Of a stretch of DNA of 40,195 nt, positions 15,412-23,826 are shown in pieces; position 1 is the first letter of the stretch, and the number at the start of each line of letters is the position of its first letter. Position numbers and translations under genes: made by a program. The stretch covers positions 1 through 40,195 of the forward strand of contig CAADSS010000010.1 of the NCBI GenBank assembly GCA_900751695.1. Reading direction: 5' to 3'. The notes under the pieces are model-generated. The model worked only from the letters and a program-made list of their open reading frames with translations. It searched no databases and was not told the DNA's origin. This DNA comes from an uncultured Collinsella sp. Lineage in GTDB: Bacteria; Actinomycetota; Coriobacteriia; Coriobacteriales; Coriobacteriaceae.

Positions 15412-16188
15412 CTACTCACTCAAGGGGCGCAATGACGCTTCCTCAAAATGGAAGGATCGCAAGCCGTCTTCTGTTTCGATGCACGCACGACCAAAGCCAT
15501 CGACCGTTTTAAAGATGCCTCGCGCCAGCTCGTCACCGGCAGGGGAGCGGGCGATAACGTGCTTTCCAATCCAATTGAGGTGAGCGACATATTCGCCGTG
15601 GACGGGCGCGAGCGGTCCGGTGTTTTCTTCCATGGCGTTGAGGCGTTCTGCCCAGGCATCTATAGCGTCTATAACTGCGTGATAGACCTCATCGAGGAGC
15701 ATGTCGACAGCTGGAACGTTCTCGTTAAGGTCCGAGAGACCGATTGCCGGCAGGCCGCCATCGGGCACCTCTTGGGGCGCATAGTTCACATTGACACCAA
15801 TGCCACAGACGGCGAAAGGTTTGCCTTCGTTATCGCGTGCGGCCTCGACCAGAATGCCGCCGAGTTTGCGTCCACGCGCGACCAGGTCGTTGGGCCATTT
15901 GAGGCCAATCTCGTTTGCAAGACCCTGTTTTTCGAGCGCCTCGAGCACCGCTAGGCCGCTGACGGCAGCAAGACCAGAGTACTTCGCAGGATTAACGCAT
16001 GGACGCAGGACAATCGAAAGCAATAGGTTGCCGGCGGTTGAATCCCACTTGTGGCCGCGCCGGCCGCGTCCTGCTGTCTGAGCCCGGGCGGCAAGTCCTG
16101 TGCCGTGCGGCGCTCCCTGTTTTCCTGCTTCGAGCAGGTCATCGTTGGTCGATCCGGTTACGTCGACTATCGTTAATTTGGCATCCAT
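15412..16188 (-). CDS. birA: Biotin--[acetyl-CoA-carboxylase] ligase (monofunctional)
   Basis: 258 residues from the ATG at 16188, which has AAGGAGG 10 bases upstream; longer in-frame starts lack a ribosome site and family similarity. The enzyme activates biotin with ATP and attaches it to the lysine of AccB. The biotin/AMP loop GRGRRGHKW (residues 40-48) and KWPND are visible, and a C-terminal SH3-like domain follows. There is no N-terminal helix-turn-helix, so it is a class I ligase that cannot repress biotin genes itself. It is divergent from the fatty acid operon that encodes its substrate, AccB, and shares the 174-bp upstream region with fabH. Confidence 0.93.
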   Translation of the reverse strand: MDAKLTIVDVTGSTNDDLLEAGKQGAPHGTGLAARAQTAGRGRRGHKWDSTAGNLLLSIVLRPCVNPAKYSGLAAVSGLAVLEALEKQGLANEIGLKWPNDLVARGRKLGGILVEAARDNEGKPFAVCGIGVNVNYAPQEVPDGGLPAIGLSDLNENVPAVDMLLDEVYHAVIDAIDAWAERLNAMEENTGPLAPVHGEYVAHLNWIGKHVIARSPAGDELARGIFKTVDGFGRACIETEDGLRSFHFEEASLRPLSE

Positions 16189-16280
16189 AACGGCTGCTAC
16201 CTCCTTAATGAATAAGTGAATAACGCAATGGTGTCGAGAGAGACACAATGTGAAGCCTTTGTCGCATTTGGACAATTTAA

Positions 16281-16296
16281 TGTTAACACGTTAACA
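16281..16296. promoter_or_regulatory. Operator-like palindrome 1 upstream of fabH
   Basis: TGTTAACACGTTAACA: a perfect 7-bp inverted repeat around AC, which can also be read as a GTTAACA direct repeat. It overlaps the probable -35 region of the fabH promoter. Confidence 0.65.
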
Positions 16297-16317
16297 ACGA
16301 CTGAAATGCGCTATCCT
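16291..16317 (+). promoter_or_regulatory. Possible promoter of the fatty acid synthesis operon
   Basis: TTAACA (16291-16296) and TATCCT (16312-16317), spacer 15 bp, slightly short. The -10 is identical to that of rpsL. Its position between the two palindromes would let one protein binding both sites block transcription. Confidence 0.4.
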
Positions 16318-16328
16318 CTCTTGGTCGA

Positions 16329-16344
16329 TGTAAACACGTCAACA
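16329..16344. promoter_or_regulatory. Operator-like palindrome 2 upstream of fabH
   Basis: TGTAAACACGTCAACA matches palindrome 1 at 14 of 16 positions. It starts 48 bp after the first site and lies between the -10 box and the fabH ribosome site AAAGGAGG. Confidence 0.62.
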
Positions 16345-16362
16345 ACTCAAAGGAGGTTAGTG

Positions 16363-17322
16363 ATGGGTTTCACGATTCTTGGAACAGGCTCGGCGCTTCC
16401 TAAGCGCAGTGTTTCCAATGACGAGCTGTCCGAGTTCCTCGATACCTCGGATGAGTGGATTTTTACCCGCACAGGTATCAAGAGCCGCCACGTCTGCACC
16501 ACCGAGTCACTTGACGACCTTGCCGTAGCGGCGAGCGAGCGGGCACTTCAGGTGTCCGGAATCGACGCGAGCCAGTTGGATCTGATCGTCTGCTCGACGA
16601 CGACGGGTGACCACCTTGTTCCCGCCGAGGCGTGTGCCGTTGCTGAGCGACTGGGCGCGACGTGCCCTGCCTTCGATGTCTCGGCTGCCTGCGCCGGCTT
16701 CGTATTTGCGCTCGATGTTGCCGAGGGCTATATCGCCCGAGGACGAGCCAAGCATGTGCTTGTCGTTGCCGCCGAGCAGATGACGCGCGCGCTCGACTGG
16801 ACCGACCGCGCCACCTGCGTGCTCTTTGGCGATGGGGCAGGCGCCGCGGTGATTGAGGCCGGGGGAGACAGCCCCCTTGCCGTTGAGCTTTCGACGGCGC
16901 CCGACGTCGAGACGTTGCGCGTTCCCGGACTGGTCGGCACCTCGCCGTTTAAGGCCTCCGTAGATAGCGAGAGCGTGCTGTCCATGAATGGCCGCCGTGT
17001 GTTCAAGTTCGGCGTCAACGCCATCTGTGACACGGTTCATAAGCTTGCGAGCGATGCGGGCATTTCGGTCGAAGACATCGACCATTTTGTATTCCATCAG
17101 GCTAACGAACGAATCCTGAGCCAGGCAGTCAAGCGCCTCGGCGTGCCAGGCGAGCGCGTGGTTCGAACGCTGCGCGAGACCGGCAATATTTCGAGCGCCT
17201 GCATTCCCTTTGCGCTTGATCGGCTGGCGCGCACCAACGCACTGAATGCGGGCGACACCATCGCCCTCGTTGGATTTGGCGCCGGCCTGGATATAGGGGG
17301 CTATCTGCTTCGTTGGAAGTAG
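16363..17322 (+). CDS. fabH: 3-oxoacyl-[ACP] synthase III
   Basis: 319 residues, usual size. FabH starts fatty acid chains by condensing an acyl-CoA primer with malonyl-ACP. The ATG has AAAGGAGG upstream and gives MGFTILGTGSALPKR; longer in-frame starts run through the operators. The catalytic triad is visible: C110 in SAACAGF, H245 in FHQAN and N275 in GNISS. WIFTRTGIKSR and GDGAGAAV are family motifs. First gene of a ten-gene FASII operon and so the likely control point, with paired palindromes around its promoter. Confidence 0.96.
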   Translation: MGFTILGTGSALPKRSVSNDELSEFLDTSDEWIFTRTGIKSRHVCTTESLDDLAVAASERALQVSGIDASQLDLIVCSTTTGDHLVPAEACAVAERLGATCPAFDVSAACAGFVFALDVAEGYIARGRAKHVLVVAAEQMTRALDWTDRATCVLFGDGAGAAVIEAGGDSPLAVELSTAPDVETLRVPGLVGTSPFKASVDSESVLSMNGRRVFKFGVNAICDTVHKLASDAGISVEDIDHFVFHQANERILSQAVKRLGVPGERVVRTLRETGNISSACIPFALDRLARTNALNAGDTIALVGFGAGLDIGGYLLRWK

Positions 17323-17374
17323 TCGCACATAGGAAATAAAAACGCCCCTAGGGCACAAACAAAGGAGAACTACC

Positions 17375-17611
17375 ATGGCAGATCAGAAGACCTTCGAGCG
17401 CGTTTGCGATGTTATCCGCGAGACCGCCGGTCTTGACGACGTCGAGATGAAGCCCGAGTCCACGCTCGAGGAGATTGGTCTCGACAGTCTGGGCACCGTC
17501 GAGATCCTCGTCGCCGTTGAGGACGAGTTTGGCATCCAGCTCGATACCGAGGAGAACCCCAAGACGGTCGGCGAGTTCGCCGATACGGTCGAGGCGGCAT
17601 TGGAGAAGTAG
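17375..17611 (+). CDS. acpP: Acyl carrier protein
   Basis: 78 residues, acidic, helical. It carries growing acyl chains on a 4'-phosphopantetheine arm attached to S38 in the motif GLDSLGTVEI. ATG start with AAAGGAGA upstream, 52 bases after fabH. The helix-2 recognition face (DSLGTVEILVAVEDEF) is typical and would contact FabD, FabH, FabF, FabG, FabZ and FabK encoded around it. It precedes fabK by 2 bases, suggesting tight translational coupling. Confidence 0.96.
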   Translation: MADQKTFERVCDVIRETAGLDDVEMKPESTLEEIGLDSLGTVEILVAVEDEFGIQLDTEENPKTVGEFADTVEAALEK

Positions 17612-17613
17612 AG

Positions 17614-18558
17614 ATGCTCAAGACTCCTCTCTGCGATCTGCTCCGCATCGAAAAGCCCGTGTTCCAGGGCGGTATGGCCTGGATCGCCGACGCCTCGCTG
17701 GCGTCCGCAGTGTCCGAGGCGGGCGGCTTAGGGATTATCGCGGCCATGAACGCCGACGCCAACTGGCTGCGCGACCAGATTCATGAGCTGCGCGCCAGGA
17801 CGGATAAGCCCTTTGGCGTCAACGTCATGCTCATGAGCCCGTTTGCCGACGAGGTCGCGCGGGTCGTGATTGACGAGCGGGTGCCGGTCGTCGTGACGGG
17901 TGCCGGCAATCCCACCAAGTACATGAAGGCGTGGAACGAGGCGGGCATCAAGGTCATCCCGGTCGTTGCCTCGGTGGCGCTGGCGCGCCTCGTGGCGCGT
18001 CGTGGAGCCACTGCCGTGGTTGCCGAGGGTACCGAATCAGGCGGCCATATTGGCGAGACCTCGACGATGGCACTGGTGCCGCAGGTTGTCGATGCGGTCG
18101 ATATTCCCGTGGTTGCGGCTGGCGGTATCGCCGATGGCCGCGGCGTGGCGGCCGCCTTTATGCTGGGCGCCGCCGGCGTGCAGGTGGGTACGCGCTTTCT
18201 GATCGCAGATGAGTGCACCGTATCGGAGCAGTACAAGGAGATGGTCCTGAAGGCCAACGACACCTCGACGCGTGCGACCGGCCGCTCGACGGGACACCCG
18301 GTGCGTGCCCTCAAGAGCCCCTTCACCAACGCCTACGCCAAGAGCGAGGCGGCGGGCGTAAGCGTCGAGGAGCTCGGGGCCATGGGCACGGGCGCCCTTC
18401 GCAAGGCCGCCAAGGACGGCAATTACGAAGAGGGCTCGTTTTTGTGTGGACAGATTGCCGGCATGGTCAACGAGCGCCAAAGTGCACGTGAAATCGTTGA
18501 CGACCTGGTCGATGGCGCCGAGCACGTCCTGAAGGGTGCGTGCGCATGGGTGGCGTAG
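17614..18558 (+). CDS. fabK: Enoyl-[ACP] reductase II (FMN-dependent)
   Basis: 314 residues. A TIM-barrel flavoprotein of the nitronate monooxygenase/FabK family, reducing trans-2-enoyl-ACP in the last step of each elongation cycle. Seen: the N-terminal PVFQGGMAWIADASLASAVSEAGGLG, the VVVTGAGNP strand, EGTESGGHIGE (FMN phosphate and active-site His region), VVAAGGIADGRGVAAA and GVQVGTRFL. The family alone could mean nitronate monooxygenase, but its place between acpP and fabD makes FabK the clear choice. No FabI, FabL or FabV is in the window. FabK enzymes are generally insensitive to triclosan. Its end overlaps fabD by 13 bases. Confidence 0.93.
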   Translation: MLKTPLCDLLRIEKPVFQGGMAWIADASLASAVSEAGGLGIIAAMNADANWLRDQIHELRARTDKPFGVNVMLMSPFADEVARVVIDERVPVVVTGAGNPTKYMKAWNEAGIKVIPVVASVALARLVARRGATAVVAEGTESGGHIGETSTMALVPQVVDAVDIPVVAAGGIADGRGVAAAFMLGAAGVQVGTRFLIADECTVSEQYKEMVLKANDTSTRATGRSTGHPVRALKSPFTNAYAKSEAAGVSVEELGAMGTGALRKAAKDGNYEEGSFLCGQIAGMVNERQSAREIVDDLVDGAEHVLKGACAWVA

Positions 18559-19472
18559 CGTTTCTGTTTGCCGGCCAGGGCGCCCAGCACCCCGCGATGG
18601 GCGTCGACCTGATCGAGGCATCGCCGGCGGCTGCCGAGGTGTTCGCCATTGCCGACGAGGTGCGCCCGGGAACCAGTGAGCAGTGCCGAAGCGCCTCCAA
18701 GGAGGAACTCTCGCAGACCGAGAACACGCAGCCGTGCGTGTTCGTTCACGATCTGGCAGCGGCTGCCGCCCTGCGTGAGCGCGGCGTGGTGCCTGCCGCC
18801 TGCGCGGGTTTTTCGCTTGGCGAGGTCGCCGCGCTCACCTTTGCGGGGGCGTTCGATACGCGAGCGGGCTTTGAGCTCGTGTGCGAGCGCGCGGCGCTGA
18901 TGGCCGCGGCTGCCGAGCGCCATCCGGGCGGCATGCGCGCCGTCATCAAGCTCGATGCGGCGCAAGTCGAGAACCTGGCAAAACAGGCCGGCGAGGACTG
19001 CTGGCCGGTCAACTACAACAGTCCGCAGCAGACGGTTGTTGCCGGAGCGCCCGAGGCGCTGCAGGAGCTCGACGTCCTAGTAAAAGAGGCTGGCGGCCGC
19101 ACTATGAAAGTCGCGGTGTCGGGCGCATTTCATAGCCCCTATATGGCCGAGGCGACTGAGGGGCTGGCGACGTATATCCAAGCCGGCCACGCGCCGTCAC
19201 CGCTGCTGATTCCGGTCATGGCAAACATGACGGCGGCGCCCTATCCGGCGGACCCGCGAGCGGCATCGGATGTCTTGGCCAATCAGGTGAGTCATGCCGT
19301 TCGTTGGGTCGACACGCTGCATGCTCTGCAGAATCAGGGCATCGACACGTTTATTGAGGTCGGCCCTGGCAAAACGCTGTCGGGCCTGGCCAAGCGTACG
19401 CTGAGCGACGTTCGCGTGTATTCGTGCGAAACGGCCGAGCAGGTCGCAGCTATTGCCGACGAGCTCGCATAG
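18546..19472 (+). CDS. fabD: Malonyl-CoA:ACP transacylase
   Basis: 308 residues. It transfers malonyl from CoA to AcpP. The ATG at 18546, 9 bases after GAAGGG, is preferred over a GTG at 18540. FLFAGQGAQHPAMG is the N-terminal signature; the nucleophile is S90 in GFSLGE, where most FabD have GHSLGE, so the residue before the serine is Phe in place of His. SGAFHSPYMAEA holds the partner catalytic His, and GPGKTLSGL is near the end. The start lies inside fabK, indicating coupled translation. Confidence 0.95.
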   Translation: MGGVAFLFAGQGAQHPAMGVDLIEASPAAAEVFAIADEVRPGTSEQCRSASKEELSQTENTQPCVFVHDLAAAAALRERGVVPAACAGFSLGEVAALTFAGAFDTRAGFELVCERAALMAAAAERHPGGMRAVIKLDAAQVENLAKQAGEDCWPVNYNSPQQTVVAGAPEALQELDVLVKEAGGRTMKVAVSGAFHSPYMAEATEGLATYIQAGHAPSPLLIPVMANMTAAPYPADPRAASDVLANQVSHAVRWVDTLHALQNQGIDTFIEVGPGKTLSGLAKRTLSDVRVYSCETAEQVAAIADELA

Positions 19473-19502
19473 TCCACAGGGCTGTAACCCGAAAGGAATG
19501 AC

Positions 19503-20276
19503 ATGGGCAACTTGAACAACGGCGCGCTCGAGCGCAACGACTCACGTCGCGTGGCACTGGTCACGGGCGGCTCGCGGGGTATCGGCCGCGCCTGCGCTGT
19601 CGGTCTGGCGGAGGACGGCTTTGATATCGCCGTCGTCTATGCCGGCAGCGTCGATGCGGCGCGCGAGACGTGCGAAGCCTGTGAGGCGGTTGGCGCCACG
19701 GCACGCGCATATCAATGCGACGTGGCCGATCCCGCTGCCGTCAACGCGTGTGTGGAAGCGGTCCTCAACGACTTTGGTTCCATTTGGGCGCTCGTCAACA
19801 ATGCCGGCATCACCCGCGATGGCCTGCTCATGCGCATGGGCGATGACGCATTCGATCGCGTGCTCGATATCAATCTCAAGGGAACATTCAATATGACGCG
19901 CGCGCTCACCAAGACCTTTATGCGCCAGCGCGGCGGTTGCGTCGTCAACATGAGCTCGGTCGTGGGCCTGATGGGCAATGCCGGGCAAGCCAACTACGCT
20001 GCTTCCAAGGCGGGCGTGATAGGGCTTACCAAGGCGGTGGCGCGCGAGCTTGCGCCTCGTGGCGTACGAGCGAACGCGGTCGCCCCCGGGTTTGTCGAGA
20101 CAGATATGACGGCAAAGCTCTCGGAGAAGGTGCGTACGGCAACCGAGGAACAGATTCCCCTTAAGCGCATGGCACGCCCCGAGGAAGTGGCCGGCGTGGT
20201 GCGCTTTTTAGCGAGTGATGCGGCTGCCTACATTACGGGCGAGGTCGTGCGCGTCGACGGCGGAATGGCGATGTAG
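19503..20276 (+). CDS. fabG: 3-oxoacyl-[ACP] reductase
   Basis: 257 residues, short-chain dehydrogenase family. It reduces 3-oxoacyl-ACP with NADPH. An N-terminal stretch of about 15 residues precedes the nucleotide loop TGGSRGIGRA; NNAGITRDGLLMRM, the serine in NMSSVVG, Y165 and K169 in YAASK, and the C-terminal ITGEVVRVDGGMAM are all conserved. ATG start with GAAAGGA upstream, 30 bases after fabD. Being inside the operon, the FASII role is more likely than another SDR activity. Confidence 0.95.
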   Translation: MGNLNNGALERNDSRRVALVTGGSRGIGRACAVGLAEDGFDIAVVYAGSVDAARETCEACEAVGATARAYQCDVADPAAVNACVEAVLNDFGSIWALVNNAGITRDGLLMRMGDDAFDRVLDINLKGTFNMTRALTKTFMRQRGGCVVNMSSVVGLMGNAGQANYAASKAGVIGLTKAVARELAPRGVRANAVAPGFVETDMTAKLSEKVRTATEEQIPLKRMARPEEVAGVVRFLASDAAAYITGEVVRVDGGMAM

Positions 20277-20315
20277 AAACCAGGGCCGAAGAACGGCTTG
20301 GATGAGGAGACCATG

Positions 20316-21563
20316 ATGGAACAGAGAGTTGCAATCACCGGCATCGGTGCCGTATCGCCGCTCGGCAACACGGCGCTTGCCACCTGGGCGGCTATGTGCG
20401 CCGGCACGTGCGGTATCGGCCCGATCACGCACTTCGATACGGATGCGTTTGCCGTTAAGGTGGCGGCCGAGGTCAAGGGCTTTGACGGCAACGAGTACTT
20501 TGGCAAGCGTGACGCCAAGCATCTCGACCCCTGCGTTCAGTTTGCGATGGCGGCGTCGGACGAGGCCATGCACGATGCGGGCTTTGATGTCGAAGGCGCC
20601 ATCGATCACGAACGCCTGGGCGTCTACGTGGGCTCGGGCGTGGGCGGCATGCAGACACTTGTCGACAACGTCCACACGATCGCCGATCGAGGGCCTCGCC
20701 GTGCATCGCCCTATATGATCGCGATGATGATCCCCAACATGGCTTCGGGCAATATCGCGATCCGCCACAAGGCAAAAGGCCCGACCCTGCCCGTGGTGAC
20801 CGCGTGCGCGACCTCGGCCCATGCCGTGGGCGAGGCGTTCCGCGCCATCAAGCATGGCTATGCCGATGCGATCCTCGCGGGCGGTGCCGAGGCGGCCATT
20901 ATCCCCGATGCTGTTGCAGGCTTTACGTCCTGCCGTGCGTTGACCACCAACCCCGATCCTGCGACGGCTTGCCGCCCGTTCGATGCAGACCGCGACGGCT
21001 TTGTGATGGGCGAGGGCGCCTGCGTGCTCGTGCTCGAGAGCATGGAACATGCGCAGGCGCGCGGTGCGCACATTTACGCCGAGGTCGTGGGCTACGGCAA
21101 CACCGATGATGCTTATCACATCACGAGTCCCGATCCCGAGGCTGCCGGCATTGCCCGCGCGATATCGCTGGCGGTGGCCGAGGGCGACGTCAAGCCTTCC
21201 GAGGGTCTCTACATCAATGCCCACGGCACCTCGACCAAGCTCAACGATTCGTCCGAGACGGCGGGCATCAAGCGAGCACTCGGCGAGGACGCGGCGCGCG
21301 CCGCACATGTCTCGTCGACCAAGTCGATGACCGGTCACATGATCGGTGCTACGGGCGCCATCGAGGTCATGGCCTGCGCCATGGCGCTCGAGCAGGGCGT
21401 GGTGCCGCCGACCATTAACTACCACACACCCGATCCCGCCTGCGATCTTGACTACACGCCCAATCGCGCGGTTCGCGCCGACCTTACCTGGGCGCTTTCG
21501 ACCAACCTGGGCTTTGGCGGGCACAACGCCGCCATCGCGCTGCGTAGATATACGAGGAGCTAG
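20316..21563 (+). CDS. fabF: 3-oxoacyl-[ACP] synthase II
   Basis: 415 residues from the ATG at 20316, which has GAGGAGA at proper spacing; an ATG at 20313 and a TTG at 20298 are in frame but less well placed. Chain-elongating condensing enzyme. Catalytic residues: C164 in TACATS, His in NAHGTSTKLND and His in TGHMIGATGA; the GFGGHN glycine-rich loop is at the end. No FabB-like second synthase is in the window. AccB follows 3 bases after the stop. Confidence 0.95.
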   Translation: MEQRVAITGIGAVSPLGNTALATWAAMCAGTCGIGPITHFDTDAFAVKVAAEVKGFDGNEYFGKRDAKHLDPCVQFAMAASDEAMHDAGFDVEGAIDHERLGVYVGSGVGGMQTLVDNVHTIADRGPRRASPYMIAMMIPNMASGNIAIRHKAKGPTLPVVTACATSAHAVGEAFRAIKHGYADAILAGGAEAAIIPDAVAGFTSCRALTTNPDPATACRPFDADRDGFVMGEGACVLVLESMEHAQARGAHIYAEVVGYGNTDDAYHITSPDPEAAGIARAISLAVAEGDVKPSEGLYINAHGTSTKLNDSSETAGIKRALGEDAARAAHVSSTKSMTGHMIGATGAIEVMACAMALEQGVVPPTINYHTPDPACDLDYTPNRAVRADLTWALSTNLGFGGHNAAIALRRYTRS

Positions 21564-21566
21564 AGC

Positions 21567-22040
21567 ATGGATTCCAAAAGACTTGCCGAGATAGCCGATG
21601 TTATGGAGGACCGCGGCCTCACGCGCGTACGCGTTGAGGAGCCCGATGGCACCGCGGTCGAACTCGAGCGCGCGAGTGTGGCGCAGCCGGTTGCCGTGCC
21701 CATGCCTATGCCGAGCGCCATGGCCGCTCAAGTTGCAGCTCCCACAGTCGCGCCTGCCGCACCGGAACCCGCCACGCAGACACCTGCCGCCGCGCCGGAG
21801 CCCAAGGGCACCGAGGTGACTGCTCCCATGGTGGGCGTCTTCTATGCTGCCCCTGCGCCGGGCGACGAGCCATTTGTGCGCGTGGGCTCCAAGGTCAAGG
21901 CCGGCGAGACCCTCTGCATCATCGAGGCCATGAAGGTTCTCAACGAGGTGACGGCCGAGGCAGACGGTGAGGTGCTCGAGATCTGCGTGGCCGACGGCGA
22001 CCTCGTGGAGTTTGGCAGCTGCCTCATGAGGATCGGATAG
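21567..22040 (+). CDS. accB: Biotin carboxyl carrier protein of acetyl-CoA carboxylase
   Basis: 157 residues. It carries carboxybiotin between AccC and AccDA. An N-terminal region of about 35 residues is followed by an Ala/Pro-rich linker (about 37-80) and a biotinyl domain with the acceptor K123 in EAMKV; the thumb-like insertion PAPGDEPFVRVG marks it as acetyl-CoA carboxylase type. Substrate of the BirA encoded divergently at the head of the cluster. Its ATG follows GAGGAGC and lies 3 bases after fabF. Confidence 0.95.
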   Translation: MDSKRLAEIADVMEDRGLTRVRVEEPDGTAVELERASVAQPVAVPMPMPSAMAAQVAAPTVAPAAPEPATQTPAAAPEPKGTEVTAPMVGVFYAAPAPGDEPFVRVGSKVKAGETLCIIEAMKVLNEVTAEADGEVLEICVADGDLVEFGSCLMRIG

Positions 22041-22049
22041 GTGATATCC

Positions 22050-22472
22050 ATGAACAAAGAAGAGCTCAAGAAGCTGTTACCGCATCGCGAGCCGATGCTT
22101 TTGCTCGACGAAGCCGAGCTGGTGGGCGACGAGGCCCACGGCAAGATCACGATTACAGGCGACGAGTACTTTTTGCAGGGACATTTTCCGGGAAACCCGG
22201 TCGTTCCCGGCGTGATTCAGTGCGAGATGCTCGCCCAGAACTGCTGCGTGCTGCTGATGGGCGATGAGGAGGCGCGCGGCGCGACGCCGTTCTACACGAG
22301 TCTGGACAAGGTGCGCTTTAAGCGTCCGGTGCGCCCGGGCGACACGGTGGATCTAGTGTGCTCCATCACGCGTGCGCGCGGGCCGTTCCGCTTTGCGACG
22401 GGTACTGCGAGCGTCAACGGTGAGGTTTGCTGCCGCGCCGATATGTCTTTTGCACTCATGCACGAAAGTTAA
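22050..22472 (+). CDS. fabZ: 3-hydroxyacyl-[ACP] dehydratase
   Basis: 140 residues, single hot-dog fold. It removes water from 3-hydroxyacyl-ACP. PHREPMLLLDE near the N-terminus and GHFPGNPVVPGVIQCEMLAQ hold catalytic H45 and E59. The ATG at 22050 is favoured; a GTG at 22041 would add three residues. There is no FabA homologue here, so the route to unsaturated fatty acids is not shown by this window. accC starts 10 bases downstream. Confidence 0.95.
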   Translation: MNKEELKKLLPHREPMLLLDEAELVGDEAHGKITITGDEYFLQGHFPGNPVVPGVIQCEMLAQNCCVLLMGDEEARGATPFYTSLDKVRFKRPVRPGDTVDLVCSITRARGPFRFATGTASVNGEVCCRADMSFALMHES

Positions 22473-22482
22473 GGAAGGCTCC

Positions 22483-23826
22483 ATGTTCGACAAAGTGCTC
22501 ATCGCCAACCGCGGCGAAGTCGCGGTCCGTGTTATCCGCGCGTGCCGCGATATGGGCATCAAGACCGTCGCCGTTTATTCCACGGCCGATGCGGACGCGC
22601 TACACGTGCAGCTTGCCGACGAGGCGTATTGCATCGGCGGCCCGCGTCTTGCCGAGAGCTACCTCAACGACGATGCCGTGCTCACCTGTGCCGTAAAGTC
22701 GGGAGCTAAGGCAATTCATCCCGGCTATGGCTTCTTTTCCGAGAAGGCGAGCTTCGTGCGCGACTGCGACAAGTTCGGTCTGGCGTTTGTCGGTCCTTCG
22801 GCCGAGGTGATCGACAGCATGGGCGACAAGGACGCCGCACGCCGAACGGCCGCTGCTGCGGGCGTGCCCATCGTGCCGGGCTGCGATTTGCTCAAAAGCC
22901 CCGAGGAAGCAACGGCCGAGGCCGAGCGCATCGGCTGCCCCGTGCTTATTAAGGCGCGCGCGGGCGGCGGCGGTCGCGGTATTCGCAAGGTCGAGCGCGT
23001 GGAAGATGCGGCAAAGGCGTTCATCGAGGCGCGTGCCGAGGGTGAGGCCGTTTTTGGCGACGGCGAGTGCTACATGGAGAAGTTCGTTGCGCCGGCGCAT
23101 CACGTTGAGGTACAGATTATGGCCGATAAGCAGGGCCATGTGTTTTCGCTCGGCGAGCGCGAGTGCTCGGTGCAGCGCCGCAACCAAAAGCTGATCGAGG
23201 AGAGCCCCGCGCCGTGCCTCGACGGACGTGACGATATTCGCGCGCGCATGCACAAGGCCGCGCGCGACCTGGCTCGTGCCGTCGGTTACGAAGGAGCCGG
23301 TACCATCGAGTTCCTGTATTCGGATGACGGCAATTTCTACTTTATGGAAATGAACACGCGCTTGCAGGTGGAGCATCCGGTTACGGAGTTTGTGACCGAT
23401 ACCGACTTGGTCAAGTGGCAGCTGCGCGTGGCGGCCGGCCAGCCTCTGCCCTTTGAGCGGGAGGACATGCCGGTTCGCAACCACGCCATGGAGTGCCGCA
23501 TCAATGCCGAAACGCCGGACTTTCTGCCGTCATGTGGAACGGTTACCGCGTTGCGTGTGCCGGGTGGTCCGCGCGTGCGCTGGGATTCCGCCATGTTTAC
23601 CGGAGCGAAAGTTCCGCCGTACTACGACTCCATGCTCGGCAAGCTCATCGTGTGCGCGCCCACGCGTGACGGTGCCATTCGCAAGATGCGCTCGGCCCTG
23701 GGCGAGCTCGTGATTGAGGGCGTGAGCGAAAATAGCGAGCTTCAGCTCGACGTGCTGGCAAACGACGAGTTTTTGTCGGGCATGTATCACACCGATCTGA
23801 TGGGGCATCTCTATGCTGATGAATAG
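22483..23826 (+). CDS. accC: Biotin carboxylase subunit of acetyl-CoA carboxylase
   Basis: 447 residues, normal length. It carboxylates AccB-biotin using ATP and bicarbonate. Biotin carboxylase N-terminal domain MFDKVLIANRGEVAVRVIRA, then an ATP-grasp domain with the glycine-rich loop ARAGGGGRGIRKV and HHVEVQIMADK, then EMNTRLQVEHPVTE with the catalytic Arg. The ATG follows AAGGAAGG. The 3' end overlaps accDA by 14 bases. Confidence 0.96.
   Translation: MFDKVLIANRGEVAVRVIRACRDMGIKTVAVYSTADADALHVQLADEAYCIGGPRLAESYLNDDAVLTCAVKSGAKAIHPGYGFFSEKASFVRDCDKFGLAFVGPSAEVIDSMGDKDAARRTAAAAGVPIVPGCDLLKSPEEATAEAERIGCPVLIKARAGGGGRGIRKVERVEDAAKAFIEARAEGEAVFGDGECYMEKFVAPAHHVEVQIMADKQGHVFSLGERECSVQRRNQKLIEESPAPCLDGRDDIRARMHKAARDLARAVGYEGAGTIEFLYSDDGNFYFMEMNTRLQVEHPVTEFVTDTDLVKWQLRVAAGQPLPFEREDMPVRNHAMECRINAETPDFLPSCGTVTALRVPGGPRVRWDSAMFTGAKVPPYYDSMLGKLIVCAPTRDGAIRKMRSALGELVIEGVSENSELQLDVLANDEFLSGMYHTDLMGHLYADE

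Noticed and set aside
17614..18558. Reading the fabK gene as a nitronate monooxygenase
   Set aside because: Family similarity allows it, but its place between acpP and fabD in a complete fatty acid operon with no other enoyl reductase argues for FabK.
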